Position numbers and translations under genes: made by a program
Shown here: positions 53,318 to 62,787 of the stretch, one piece after another
Numbering within the stretch: position 1 is the first letter of the stretch
Layout: every line of letters starts with the position of its first letter
Source: Pseudoclavibacter sp. AY1H1
GTDB taxonomy: Bacteria > Actinomycetota > Actinomycetes > Actinomycetales > Microbacteriaceae
Length of the DNA: 64,000 bases
Direction: 5' to 3'
NCBI RefSeq assembly: GCF_002931055.1
Contig: NZ_PSXX01000001.1
Coordinates: forward strand, 372,001 to 436,000
Notes under the pieces: generated by a model
Told to the model about the DNA's origin: nothing
Seen by the model: only the letters and a program-made list of their open reading frames with translations
Database searches by the model: none

Positions 53318-55115
53318 CTGTGGCTTCTTCCGGTGCGAGCTGTCTGATCAGGAGGGCGGCGTTGATGAGCGCGAGGTGGCTGAGCGCCTGCGGGAGGTTG
53401 CCCCAGAAGGCACCGTCGCCGGTGGCGATCATCTCGGCGAGCAGCCCGACGTCGTTGGTCTGCTCGACGAGCTCGTCCATTGCCGCGATCGCCTCCGAGG
53501 AACGGCCGACGCAGGCGAGCGCCGAGACCCGCCAGAAGGCGCAGGCGACGAAGGTGTGCTCTTCGCTGGCGACTCCCGAGTACCGGTAGAGGAGAGCGCC
53601 GTGGCCGAGTTCCCTGCTCAGTGCGTCGATGGTGGACGACATGCGCTCACCGCGATCGAAGCCGCTCGGCGCGTGGAGCAGCACAGAGGCGTCGAGGCGA
53701 TCCGAGCCGGGATGCATGACGTAGCTGGCGAGCTCCTCAGACCAGCAGTGCTCCAGCGTCCACGCTCGGATGCGCTCCCGTTCCGCTCGCCAGCGGTCGA
53801 CGTCTCCTTCGATGTGCGCGCCCTCCGCGAGCGCGATCGCGTCGTTGAGCGCTTGCCAGCACCCCATCTTGGAGGAGGTGTAGTGCTGTTCTTCGCCGAG
53901 TTCCCACATTCCTGCGTCTCGCTTGCGCCAGTCGTCGCAGGCCTTGTCGGCCACCTTGGCGAGGAGTCGTGCGGTTTCGACGTCGAGGAGGTTGCCGTCT
54001 TCGACATAGGTGCGGCTGATGGCGATGAGGTCGCCGTAGATGCCGAGCTGCAGCTGCCCTTGCGCGGGGTTTCCCGTCACGACGGGGCCGTTGCCGCGCC
54101 ATCCGGGGACGTCGTACTTCTCGACGCCCGCGCACGTCTCGCCGTTGAGCGAGTACATGACGTAGATGTCCGGGCCCTGCTCGCGGATGGTGCGCAGCAG
54201 CCAGGAGATGGCCGCGTGCGTCTCCTCTCTGAGTCCGAACCAGACGAGGGCGTGCGCGGTGTAGGCGAGGTCGCGGATCCAGGCGAACCGGTAGTCCCAG
54301 TTCTTGCCGCCTGCCGGGTTCTCGGGCAGCGACGACGTCCCCGCCGCGGCGATAGCACCCGTGGGACTGTAGATGAGGAGCTTCAGCGCCAGCGCGCTGC
54401 GCTGCACCTGCTTGGACCATGGGCCTTCATAGGAGAACTCCTCGGACCAGCTCAGCCAGCTCTCGATGGTTCGGTCGATGCCCTTGTCGACGTTCTCCGG
54501 CTCGGGAACGCGGAGGGGCTCACCCTCGGTGGCGGTCAGGACCAGCAGGTGCCGCGAGTCGAGGGCGGTCGTGAACCCGCCGCGGAGCTCGACCTCCTCC
54601 GCGCCGCTGCGCGGGTCGGCGCTCTCGGGGCCGTGCTCGCTGCCGACGACGGCGAGGGAGAGCTCGCCGCAGCGGATGATGGTGTGCTGACCGACGCGGT
54701 CGAGCCACGGGGATCTGGTGCCGAGCATCGTGCCGGGTACGACGCGCCAGGTGAACTCGACGCTGCCTTCGATGCCGTCGATTCGTCGGGCGAGCTCGGC
54801 CCAGGGCAGGCGCCCGGCGACGCCCGTGACCATGGCGTCGGTGACGCGTGCCACACCGCTCTCGCTCGTGTAGGTGGTCTCGAGCACGTTGGTCTGCTCG
54901 ATGTAGCGCCTCGTGGACGTGAAGTCGCCCGCGGGGGTCAGCTCGACGTACCCGCCGGTCTTGTCGTCGAGAAGGCGCGCGAAGACGGGGAGCGAGTCGA
55001 GGTTGGGCAGCGGCAGCCAGTCGACGCGTCCGTCGGGTGTGACGAGGGCGATGGTGCGCCCGTCGCCTATGGCGGCGTAGTCGCGAAGGGGGAATCCGGG
55101 GGGAGTCTGCGTCAT
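53307..55115 (-). CDS. glycoside hydrolase family 15 protein (glucoamylase/trehalase-like)
   Basis: About 602 aa from ATG 55115; GTG 55124 is also possible. An N-terminal beta-sandwich (1-240) precedes an (alpha/alpha)6 barrel. It shows the NWDYRFAWIRDLAYT motif, a catalytic acid Glu in GMWELGEEQHYTSSKMGC, and a second acidic motif in ASEEHTFVACAFWR. It is cytosolic, with no signal peptide. The family includes trehalases and glucoamylases, and the actual substrate is unknown. It is the first gene of the block with SMP-30 and two SDRs. Confidence 0.9.
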   Translation of the reverse strand: MTQTPPGFPLRDYAAIGDGRTIALVTPDGRVDWLPLPNLDSLPVFARLLDDKTGGYVELTPAGDFTSTRRYIEQTNVLETTYTSESGVARVTDAMVTGVAGRLPWAELARRIDGIEGSVEFTWRVVPGTMLGTRSPWLDRVGQHTIIRCGELSLAVVGSEHGPESADPRSGAEEVELRGGFTTALDSRHLLVLTATEGEPLRVPEPENVDKGIDRTIESWLSWSEEFSYEGPWSKQVQRSALALKLLIYSPTGAIAAAGTSSLPENPAGGKNWDYRFAWIRDLAYTAHALVWFGLREETHAAISWLLRTIREQGPDIYVMYSLNGETCAGVEKYDVPGWRGNGPVVTGNPAQGQLQLGIYGDLIAISRTYVEDGNLLDVETARLLAKVADKACDDWRKRDAGMWELGEEQHYTSSKMGCWQALNDAIALAEGAHIEGDVDRWRAERERIRAWTLEHCWSEELASYVMHPGSDRLDASVLLHAPSGFDRGERMSSTIDALSRELGHGALLYRYSGVASEEHTFVACAFWRVSALACVGRSSEAIAAMDELVEQTNDVGLLAEMIATGDGAFWGNLPQALSHLALINAALLIRQLAPEEATDDQ

Positions 55116-55325
55116 GAGGGTCACGACGCTACGGGAAGGCTCGGTCCGCTCCGTGGGAGTTTCCTCCGCGTGCCTGAGCGCCTGCCGCTACTCGTGAGCG
55201 CGCATGGTTAACGGGTCGCTCGCCTGGTGTCAACCCTCCTGTGACCTCACGGTCGGCGTGCGTAGCGTGCTGTGGACCGGGGAGTGCAGCATCCCGCCGT
55301 TGGGTATGGCTGGAGGGAGAACAGG

Positions 55326-56396
55326 GTGCTCGAGTTCATGGGCAGGATCGGGGTCGACGCCGACTTCTGGGACGGCAGCGCCCGGCTCCTCGAGGCCGCC
55401 GAGGAGTGCGCAGGGGACGCCCCGCAGATGCTCGGCGCCCTGCGCGAGCTCCCTCCTGTCCCAGTGCCTGGACGCGGTCGCACTCGCTCGCTGCTGCATC
55501 TGCTGTCGAGCATCGCCGCGATCGATCTCACCGCCGCCCGTGTCGTCGAGCCGCACTTCGACGCCGCCGCGATCCTCGCGCAGACGGGGGCGGAAGTCGG
55601 ACGCGGTGAAGCCTGGGGTGTCTTCGCTTCTGCGTCGCCGGTGGCTGTCCGCTGGCTTCCGGGGGCAGACTCGCACAGCGTGGCCGAGGGTGCAGACGCT
55701 GAGCTGACCGGCACCAAGCGCTGGTGCTCGCTCGCAGCGAAACTCGATCGCGCCCTCGTCACCGCGTCGGATTCGATGGGGGAGTGGATGTTCGTGGTCG
55801 ACCTCCGGCAGGCGGCGGTGGTGCCGCGCGGCGGCGGGGCACCCTTGACCGGCCTCCGTGGAGTGCCGAGCGGGCCGGTCGATCTCCACTCGGCGACTGC
55901 GAGAGCCGTGGGGGATGTCGCCGACTGGTACACCTCGCGTCCGGGGTTCGCTTGGGGTGGGATCGCCGTTGCCGCCGTGTGGTTCGGGGGAGCGGTGGCC
56001 CTCGGGCGTGCGCTCGAACGCGCTGTGGGCGGCAGGGAACCGGACCAGCTCGGTCTCGCCTGGCTCGGTGAGGCAGATCGTCTGCTGCACGGCGTCCAGG
56101 TCCAGCTCGACGACGCCGCCGACCGCATCGACGCGGGGAGCGCCGACTGGGCGCTTGCTCAACGGGTGCGCGGGAACACCGCCTCCGCCTGTTGGCGCCT
56201 GCTGGCACTCTGCGGAGAGGCCATGGGGCCTGGCCCCCTCGCCTTCGACGCCACGCACGCACGACGGGTCGCCGACCTCACCATGTATCTCAGCCAGCAT
56301 CACGGAGCCCGCGACGACGCAGCTCACGGGCAGCAGCTCGCGGCCGCGCTGCACCGCTCCTCCGAAGCCCCATCGATCTCGGGGGACGACTCGTGA
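55326..56396 (+). CDS. acyl-CoA dehydrogenase-like protein
   Basis: A 356-aa protein from GTG 55326 with GGAGGGAG 7 nt upstream. The ADAELTGTKRWCSLAA segment matches the beta-barrel of acyl-CoA dehydrogenases, and the last 130 residues match the C-terminal helical bundle (AVAAVWFGGAVALGRALE, then NTASACWRLLALCGEAMG). It is somewhat short, and no catalytic Glu is obvious. It may act as a flavin hydroxylase-like oxidase instead. It is the first gene of a five-gene operon with 4-nt overlaps. Confidence 0.85.
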   Translation: MLEFMGRIGVDADFWDGSARLLEAAEECAGDAPQMLGALRELPPVPVPGRGRTRSLLHLLSSIAAIDLTAARVVEPHFDAAAILAQTGAEVGRGEAWGVFASASPVAVRWLPGADSHSVAEGADAELTGTKRWCSLAAKLDRALVTASDSMGEWMFVVDLRQAAVVPRGGGAPLTGLRGVPSGPVDLHSATARAVGDVADWYTSRPGFAWGGIAVAAVWFGGAVALGRALERAVGGREPDQLGLAWLGEADRLLHGVQVQLDDAADRIDAGSADWALAQRVRGNTASACWRLLALCGEAMGPGPLAFDATHARRVADLTMYLSQHHGARDDAAHGQQLAAALHRSSEAPSISGDDS

Positions 56397-57880
56397 TCGG
56401 CGCCGCATCGGTGGAGTTCACGCATCTGGACACGGGGACACCAGAGGCAGCCTGGCGGGAAGCCGGTATCGAGCACCTTCCGACCCTCGCGCTGGAAGAT
56501 GCACTCGGTCCGGAGACGCTGCTCATCGTCGGAGCCGCGCACCCCGACGACGAGTGCCTCGGCGCCGCCGGCCTCATCCTCAGGGCACTCGCGGCCGGAG
56601 CCGCCGTGCGCGTCCTGCTGTGCACCTGGGGCGAGGCCTCGCACCCAGCTTCGCCGAGCGTCCAGCCCCCGGCGCTCGCCGAGCTGCGACGAGCAGAGTT
56701 CCACGAGGCACTCCGACGGCTCCGCACGAGTCCGTCCGCGGGGTCCGAGGCCACCGGCGGCCAGACGGGCTCCATCGAGTCGGTCGAGCTCGGCCTCGGC
56801 GACGGCCAGCTCTCGCAGTCCACCGACCTCATCGCAGACGCCGCAGCGAAGATGGTCCGGGATTCGCCGGCACAGCGTGTCGTCATCGCCGCGCCCTACC
56901 GGAGAGACGGACACACGGATCACGACACCGTCGGTGCCGCGCTCGCGCGGGCCGCCGCCGAGTCCGGCGCGCTGCTCCTCGAGTTTCCGATCTGGTTCTG
57001 GCACTGGGCACACCCCGCGCGCGACAGCGAGTGGCGTCACTGGATGCGACTTCCACTCGCTGCGGCGGAGACCAAGGCCAAGGCGGCCGCCCTCGACGCG
57101 CATGTCTCGCAGCTGTACGCGCTCTCCAACGAGATCGGCGATGAGACGGTGCTCGGGGCCAGCCAGGTCGAGCACTTCTCGAGGAGCTTCGAGGTCTTCC
57201 GGGTGACGGCGAGCGCGACGCGCGACGCCGGCTCGGCGAGTCACACGTTCGATGGCGTCCATGCAGACGCGGACGACCCTTGGGACCTTCGATCCAGCTG
57301 GTACGAGCGGCGCAAGCTCGCCCTCATGGTCGGGATGCTGCCCGACGAGACATACCGGCGCGCCCTCGAGATCGGCTGCTCCATCGGCGAGAGCACCGCA
57401 GCACTCGCTGTGCGGTGCGATCACCTGCTCGCCGTCGACGCGAGTGCCACCGCCCTCGGCCTCGCCGCGGCGAGACTCGCCGATCTCACGGGCGTCGATC
57501 TGGCCAAGGCAACCCTGCCGCACGAATGGGACAGACTCGGTCTCGGACCCGGTCAGCTCGATCTCGTCATCGTCTCCGAGACCGGCTACTACCTGGCGGA
57601 GGACGAGCTCTGCGAGCTCCTCGCCAACTCCCGCCGAGCCCTCTCGCCGACCGGCGTGCTCGTACTCTGCCACTGGCGTGGTCCGATCGACGGCTGGCCG
57701 CTCGACGGCGACCGAGTGCACGCCCTCGCAGCACGACTCGGCATGCGCAGCCTCGCCTCCTACTCAGAGGACGAGACCCTCATCGATATCTACGAGAACG
57801 GGATGCCGCCGAGCGGTGGCTCCTGCTTCGCCGCCGCTGCAGCCTCTGGTGCGCAGCAGTCTGCGAGCGCTGCCGGATGA
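56393..57880 (+). CDS. PIG-L deacetylase / NodS-like methyltransferase fusion
   Basis: A 495-aa two-domain protein; GTG 56393 overlaps the previous stop. Residues about 40-260 are a zinc PIG-L/LmbE deacetylase: AAHPDDECLGAAG (His 50, Asp 53) and a DGHTDHDTVG motif. Residues about 293-480 are a class I SAM methyltransferase: WDLRSSWYERRKLAL, then ALEIGCSIGESTAALA (motif I) and a LDLVIVSETGYYL motif, as in the NodS family that N-methylates a deacetylated amino sugar. A combined sequence of deacetylation and N-methylation is the natural reading. The fusion is known as an annotated type in actinobacteria, but the product is unknown to me. Confidence 0.92.
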   Translation: MIGAASVEFTHLDTGTPEAAWREAGIEHLPTLALEDALGPETLLIVGAAHPDDECLGAAGLILRALAAGAAVRVLLCTWGEASHPASPSVQPPALAELRRAEFHEALRRLRTSPSAGSEATGGQTGSIESVELGLGDGQLSQSTDLIADAAAKMVRDSPAQRVVIAAPYRRDGHTDHDTVGAALARAAAESGALLLEFPIWFWHWAHPARDSEWRHWMRLPLAAAETKAKAAALDAHVSQLYALSNEIGDETVLGASQVEHFSRSFEVFRVTASATRDAGSASHTFDGVHADADDPWDLRSSWYERRKLALMVGMLPDETYRRALEIGCSIGESTAALAVRCDHLLAVDASATALGLAAARLADLTGVDLAKATLPHEWDRLGLGPGQLDLVIVSETGYYLAEDELCELLANSRRALSPTGVLVLCHWRGPIDGWPLDGDRVHALAARLGMRSLASYSEDETLIDIYENGMPPSGGSCFAAAAASGAQQSASAAG

Positions 57881-58707
57881 CGGTGACGAGTCCAGTGAGC
57901 GGTTCGGCGACCGGTGCGGGGAACTCGCGCACCCCCATCCGCGATCTGCGGATCGTGGTGCCCGCTCGCGACGAAGCGGAGACGCTGGCCGAGTGCCTCG
58001 CCGCGTTGACGGTCGCGATGGACTCGATCCGCTGCGCGAGCGCAGGTGTTCGGGTGCAGCTGGTCCTCGTCCTGGACAGCTGCCGCGACGCGAGCGCGCG
58101 GATCGCGGCCCGAGCCTCCGAGCGGGACGAGCGCATCCGCGTGATCGAGGGCCTGCACGGCTCTGTCGGCGAAGCCAGACGAGCGGGGGTGAGGGCCGCC
58201 CTCAGCCTCAGCTCCGGGGGCGACCCGACAGCCGTCGACCCGACCTCGACGTGGATCGCCTCCACCGATGCCGACTCCGCCGTGCCGCGGGGCTGGCTGC
58301 TCACACAGCTCGAGTTCGCCGACGCAGGCATCGACCTCCTGCTGGGGACGGTGAACGTCGAACCCCAGTCGGATGCTCCGCACGTCGAGGCCGGGTGGCG
58401 TCGGGACTACTCGAGCGTCGAAGGGCACCCGCACATCCACGGTGCCAACCTCGGCGTCCGGGCCTCGGCCTACCTCGCCGCCGGTGGGTTCCCTCCGATC
58501 CGGGAACACGAGGACACCGGCCTCGCCGCCGCGGTCAGCGCGTGCGGCTTCACCGTGCATTCGACGGCTAGCTCACCCGTCCTGACATCGGGACGGCAAC
58601 GCGGACGCACGCCGGGCGGCTTCGCTGGCTACCTGGAAGACCTGTGCGCCCCGAATCTCGAGCCACGAGACAATCGGGATACGGCAAGCGAGAGGAGCAG
58701 GGCATGA
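57877..58707 (+). CDS. family-2 glycosyltransferase
   Basis: A 276-aa protein with an ATGA overlap with the previous gene. A GT-A fold begins with RDLRIVVPARDEAETLAECL; the metal-binding DXD motif is STDADS near residue 130, and the acceptor region has a HGANLGVRASAYLAAGGF motif. It transfers a sugar to a small acceptor and has no TM helix. It overlaps the next gene (ATGA). Confidence 0.9.
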   Translation: MTVTSPVSGSATGAGNSRTPIRDLRIVVPARDEAETLAECLAALTVAMDSIRCASAGVRVQLVLVLDSCRDASARIAARASERDERIRVIEGLHGSVGEARRAGVRAALSLSSGGDPTAVDPTSTWIASTDADSAVPRGWLLTQLEFADAGIDLLLGTVNVEPQSDAPHVEAGWRRDYSSVEGHPHIHGANLGVRASAYLAAGGFPPIREHEDTGLAAAVSACGFTVHSTASSPVLTSGRQRGRTPGGFAGYLEDLCAPNLEPRDNRDTASERSRA

Positions 58708-59231
58708 CAACGGCACGAGGATTCGACCACGACGTCTACGCGGGGTATCTCAACGCGCACCTCCTGGCCTCGGAGGCGGGGCTGCGCGCATTCAAGTCAG
58801 CCAAGGCAACGTGGGCCGGATCGCCGCACGAGCAGACGATGCGGTTGCTCATCGCCCACATCGCGGCCGACCGCCGCGACCTGGCGTCGCTCATCGATCA
58901 GCTCGGCTACCGCGAGTCATTCCTGAAGCTCTGGCTCACGAACGCGGCGCGCGTGGCCGGCACATTCAACCCGGTGAACATCCTGCGCCTCAGGCAGCGC
59001 CCGAGCACGCAGCTCGAACTCGACACCCTCACCGGCATGGTGCGCGCCAAGCTCTCCATGTGGGAGGCGCTCATCGCAGTGCAGCCCCGGGACCCGCGAC
59101 TCGTGCTCTCCGGCTTGCAGGAACTCGAAGCGCGTGCGCACACCCAGATCGAGCTCATCCAGAGCATCAGCCGCGACTCCGTCGAGGAACGATTCCTCGA
59201 GCAGGACCCACGGGCGGGCGCAGGGCGGTGA
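58704..59231 (+). CDS. helical protein of the same operon, ferritin-like
   Basis: A 175-aa protein of mostly long helices (TMRLLIAHIAADRRDLASLI, then QLELDTLTGMVRAKLSMWEALI), resembling four-helix DUF or ferritin-like proteins, but clear iron ligands are not seen. It begins and ends in 4-nt overlaps with its neighbours, so it is part of the operon. Function unknown. Confidence 0.75.
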   Translation: MTTARGFDHDVYAGYLNAHLLASEAGLRAFKSAKATWAGSPHEQTMRLLIAHIAADRRDLASLIDQLGYRESFLKLWLTNAARVAGTFNPVNILRLRQRPSTQLELDTLTGMVRAKLSMWEALIAVQPRDPRLVLSGLQELEARAHTQIELIQSISRDSVEERFLEQDPRAGAGR

Positions 59232-60655
59232 GCCGCCGAGCGGTTGTCGTCGGGGCGGGTCCCAACGGACTCACAGCTGCAGCGCTCCTTGCGAGGCGCG
59301 GCGTCGAGGTCACCGTGTACGAGCGGGACCCCCAGATCGGAGGAGCGGCGAGGTCCGCCGAGCTGTTCGGGCCCGGTTTCGTGAGCGACCTCGGGGCTGC
59401 GGCGCATCCCTTCGGCGTCGCGAGCCCGGCGTTTCGCGAGCTTGAGCTCGAGCAGAACGGGCTCGAATGGGTGCAGCCCGAGATCCCGATGGCGCACCCG
59501 CTGCCAGGCGGCCGCGCGGCGATGCTGCACAGGGACATCGAACGCACGGCCCAGGAGCTCGGCGTCGACGGCCCCAACTGGCGACGCCTGCACGAGCACT
59601 TCTCGCACCATCCCTTCGAGACGGTGGAGAACGCGATGGGTCCGCTCCTGCGAATTCCCCCGCATCCCGTCGACATGGTGCGACTCGGGGTCTTGGGGGC
59701 CCTGCCGGCGGCGACGCTCGCGAACCTCGTCTTCCGAAGCGGCGCGGCCAAGGCACTCCTCGCCGGCTCCTCGGCGCACGCGACGCTGCCGCTCACCCGA
59801 CCGCTGACATCGGCGTTCGGCATCGCCTTCGGCGCCCTCGGCCACAGCACCGGGTGGCCCGTGGCGAAGGGCGGATCGGCGAGCATCACGGATGCGCTCG
59901 CCAGGGTGCTGCTCGCCAACGGCGGCCGCATCGAGACCAACGCAGAGGTCACCGACCTTCGCGACCTCCCGCGGGCTGACGCCGTCCTCCTCGACCTCAC
60001 GCCGAAGCAGATCCTCCGCATCGCCCCCGAGCAGCTGGAGTCGCGCTATGCCGCTCACCTCGCACGATGGAAGTATGGGGCTGGCGTGCACAAGATCGAC
60101 TACCTGCTCGACGGGCCCGTGCCGTGGGAGGACGCGCGGGTCGCGTCCGCCGGCACCGTGCACGTCGGCGGGGAGTTCCGGCAGATCATCGAGGCCGAAC
60201 GCGACATCAACCGCGGGCGCATGCCGGAGAAGCCGTTTGTCATGGTCACGCAGCAATCTGCTGCGGACGCGAGCAGGACACACGATGGCAGGCAGGTCCT
60301 CTGGTCGTACGCGCACGTCCCGAACGGGACAGCGCTCGACGTGCGCCCAGCCCTCGAAGCACAGATCGAACGCTTCGCGCCAGGATTCGCAGACGTGGTC
60401 CTCGAACGTCGAGAGTGGTCGCCGAGCGCGCTCGAAGCGTGGAACCCGAACCTGGTCGGCGGTGACATCGGCGGCGGTTCGATGGCGGGCACGCAGCAGC
60501 TGTTCCGGCCGGCGCCCTCGCTGCATCCCTACCGCGCCGGACGACGGGGACTCTACGTGTGCTCGTCGTCGACGCCGCCCGGGGGCGGGGTCCACGGCAT
60601 GCCGGGTCTGCACGCTGCACGCGCCGTGATGCGCGATTGGGCACGCCGCGACTGA
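59228..60655 (+). CDS. FAD-dependent oxidoreductase (CrtI-like)
   Basis: A 475-aa flavoprotein from a GTG overlapping the previous stop. The VVVGAGPNGLTAAALLARRG dinucleotide motif, the YERDPQIGGAARS segment and the C-terminal CSSSTPPGGGVHGMPGLHAA motif are those of phytoene-desaturase-like enzymes. The substrate may be an isoprenoid or another lipid. It is the last gene of the overlapping operon. Confidence 0.9.
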   Translation: MSRRAVVVGAGPNGLTAAALLARRGVEVTVYERDPQIGGAARSAELFGPGFVSDLGAAAHPFGVASPAFRELELEQNGLEWVQPEIPMAHPLPGGRAAMLHRDIERTAQELGVDGPNWRRLHEHFSHHPFETVENAMGPLLRIPPHPVDMVRLGVLGALPAATLANLVFRSGAAKALLAGSSAHATLPLTRPLTSAFGIAFGALGHSTGWPVAKGGSASITDALARVLLANGGRIETNAEVTDLRDLPRADAVLLDLTPKQILRIAPEQLESRYAAHLARWKYGAGVHKIDYLLDGPVPWEDARVASAGTVHVGGEFRQIIEAERDINRGRMPEKPFVMVTQQSAADASRTHDGRQVLWSYAHVPNGTALDVRPALEAQIERFAPGFADVVLERREWSPSALEAWNPNLVGGDIGGGSMAGTQQLFRPAPSLHPYRAGRRGLYVCSSSTPPGGGVHGMPGLHAARAVMRDWARRD

Positions 60656-60685
60656 GCCGTCGGCGCGTCCCGCTACGGTAGACGC

Positions 60686-61624
60686 ATGCATCCACCAGTC
60701 ACCGGTCCCCAGCACGAGGTTGTGAGCGGACGAGTCCGCGTCAAGGTCGGCCGGGTCGCTGCGGTGCTCCGTTCCCTCGAGGTCGGCGGCGTGCAGCTCG
60801 TCGAGGACTTCGGCGACGATGTCCTCCCACCCTTCGGCGCTGGCCTGACGCTGTTCCCCTGGCCGAACAGGGTCAGGGATGGCCGATGGGCGCACGACGG
60901 GAAGACGCAGCAGCTCGACATCACGGAGCCAAGCAAGGGCAATGCCTCGCATGGTCTTCTGCGCAACACGGAGTACGCGGTCGTCGGAGAGACAGGCTCG
61001 GGCCTCGAACTCTCCGCGACGGTGTTCCCGCAGCACGGCTGGCCCTTCACGCTCCGCCACACGGTGCGGTACGAGGCCGTCGACGACGGCCTCGTCGTCA
61101 CGCACACGGTCGCCAATCTCGGCACGCAGAAGGCGCTCTTCGCGGTCGGAGCTCACCCGTACTTCCGCGTCGGAGAGGAGCCGATCGCCGATCTCGTCGT
61201 CAGCGCCGACCTCGTCGAGCGCGTGCTGCTCGATGATCGACTGCTCCCGGTCGGAACCGAGCCCGTCGTGTCGGGAGGAACGTTCGACCTTCGTGCGGGT
61301 CGCAGGGTGGGCGATCTCGACCTCAACTACGCCTTCCGCGTCCGCCCTTCCGGTGACCGCACGCTGCTGACCGTCGAGTCCGCGGCCGGGGCCCGCCTCG
61401 AGCTCTGGGGCGACGCCGACTTCCGGCACCTCCAGCTCTACACGCCCGCCGACTTCCCCCGCCCCGAAGAGCACCACGGAGGCACTGGTCTTGCGTTCGC
61501 CGCGGAGCCGATGACGTCACCACCGGACGCCCTCAATTCGGGCGTCGACCTCATCGAGCTCGACGTCGCGCAGGTCTGGAGCAGTTCGTGGGGAGTTCGC
61601 TTCTCACCGGCAGACGAGAGCTGA
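60686..61624 (+). CDS. galM: aldose 1-epimerase
   Basis: A 312-aa beta-sandwich enzyme interconverting alpha and beta anomers of sugars. The catalytic His residues are in a NASHGLLR motif and in GAHPYFR, and the Glu in LAFAAEPMT near the C-terminus. It lies 30 nt downstream of the flavoprotein and ends 2 nt from the convergent LacI-type gene. The actual sugar is unknown. Confidence 0.9.
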   Translation: MHPPVTGPQHEVVSGRVRVKVGRVAAVLRSLEVGGVQLVEDFGDDVLPPFGAGLTLFPWPNRVRDGRWAHDGKTQQLDITEPSKGNASHGLLRNTEYAVVGETGSGLELSATVFPQHGWPFTLRHTVRYEAVDDGLVVTHTVANLGTQKALFAVGAHPYFRVGEEPIADLVVSADLVERVLLDDRLLPVGTEPVVSGGTFDLRAGRRVGDLDLNYAFRVRPSGDRTLLTVESAAGARLELWGDADFRHLQLYTPADFPRPEEHHGGTGLAFAAEPMTSPPDALNSGVDLIELDVAQVWSSSWGVRFSPADES

Positions 61625-61626
61625 GC

Positions 61627-62673
61627 TCAGACGCCCTTGCCCGAAGAACGGCGGACGACGAGCCGCGGTTCGACGAGCAGTTCCTGCGGCAGCGATTCGC
61701 TGCCCGCCTCGGCCTCGATGAGCCACCTCGCGGCTTCTCGTCCGATGACCCCGTTGTGCGGGTCGACGGAGGTGAGCGAGACACCGGCGATGGATGCGAG
61801 GAACGAGTTGTCGTAGCCCGTGAGCGCCACGTCGTCCGTCGTCAGGCCGCGCTCCTCGAGCGCACGTTGTACGCCGAGGGCGGCAAGGTCGTTTGGTGCG
61901 ATGATCGCGGTCGGCGGGGTCGCACGGGACAGCAGGCTCGTCGCCGCGACGTAGCCTCCGAGCTCGGTGAAGTCGCTCTCCTGGACCTGCACGTGTCCGG
62001 CGAGTCCGTGCGCCGTCATCGCTTCCTCGTACGCTTCCGCCCGGCTGCGGCCGGCGGCGGCAAGCCCTCCGAGATGCGCGATGTCGCGGTGGCCGAGGGA
62101 GGTCAGGTGCTCGACCAGGAGGGCGAGGCCCTTGCGGTCGTCGGTACGCACGCAGCCCGCGTTCGGCAGCCCTTCGGCAAGGCCGGATGCCACGACGACG
62201 GGACGATCCTCCGCGAGAGCACCGAGCGAGGCGGCATCAGGAAGGGAGCCGGCGATGAGGACGCTCCTCGGCCGCAGATCGCTGAGCGTCGCGATCGTGC
62301 CCTCGTCGAGCTGGCGCACGGTCCCAGACTCGGGCAGCACGGCGGTTGTCATCAGCCCGCGCCGACCCGCCCGGTCGAACTCCAGGCTCGCCGCGTCGAT
62401 GATCTCCGCGAACACGGGGTTGATCGGGTCTGCCACGAGAATCCCGATGAAGTCGCTCATGTTGGTCGCCAGCGACCTGGCCAGCAGATTCGGTCGGAAC
62501 CCCAGCTCGTCGGCGGCTGCGAGCACACGGCTCTTCCGCGCCTCGCTGACCTTCTCCGGATCGCTGTACACGAGCGAGACGAGCGACTTGGACACGCCGG
62601 CAACCGCCGCCACGTCGCGAATCGTAGGACGCTTTGCGGGATTTGGGACAGCACGACGCTGTTGCTCTGACAA
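61627..62673 (-). CDS. LacI-family transcriptional regulator
   Basis: A 348-aa protein. The TTG start at 62673 is chosen because AGGAG lies 6 nt upstream and the next Met is internal. The LacI DNA-binding domain (PTIRDVAAVAGVSKSLVSLVYSD) occupies residues 16-70, and a periplasmic-binding-protein-like ligand domain follows (about 75-340), ending with a typical PRLVVRRSS segment. It likely represses a sugar pathway, perhaps including the adjacent galM. The effector cannot be named. Confidence 0.92.
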   Translation of the reverse strand: MSEQQRRAVPNPAKRPTIRDVAAVAGVSKSLVSLVYSDPEKVSEARKSRVLAAADELGFRPNLLARSLATNMSDFIGILVADPINPVFAEIIDAASLEFDRAGRRGLMTTAVLPESGTVRQLDEGTIATLSDLRPRSVLIAGSLPDAASLGALAEDRPVVVASGLAEGLPNAGCVRTDDRKGLALLVEHLTSLGHRDIAHLGGLAAAGRSRAEAYEEAMTAHGLAGHVQVQESDFTELGGYVAATSLLSRATPPTAIIAPNDLAALGVQRALEERGLTTDDVALTGYDNSFLASIAGVSLTSVDPHNGVIGREAARWLIEAEAGSESLPQELLVEPRLVVRRSSGKGV

Positions 62674-62787
62674 GAGGTCTCCTGGGGGAAACTCTGGGAG
62701 AAGGGCTCCGGGGGAGGGAGCTTCGGAGTGCTAACACTACGCGGAAAGTGCGGCACCGGACGGCAGCACCGCCGGTAGAATCGCCCC

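Noticed and set aside
58907-61477. 856-codon minus-strand open frame
   Set aside because: Antisense to the end of the five-gene operon and galM; low-complexity Arg/Glu/Val composition.
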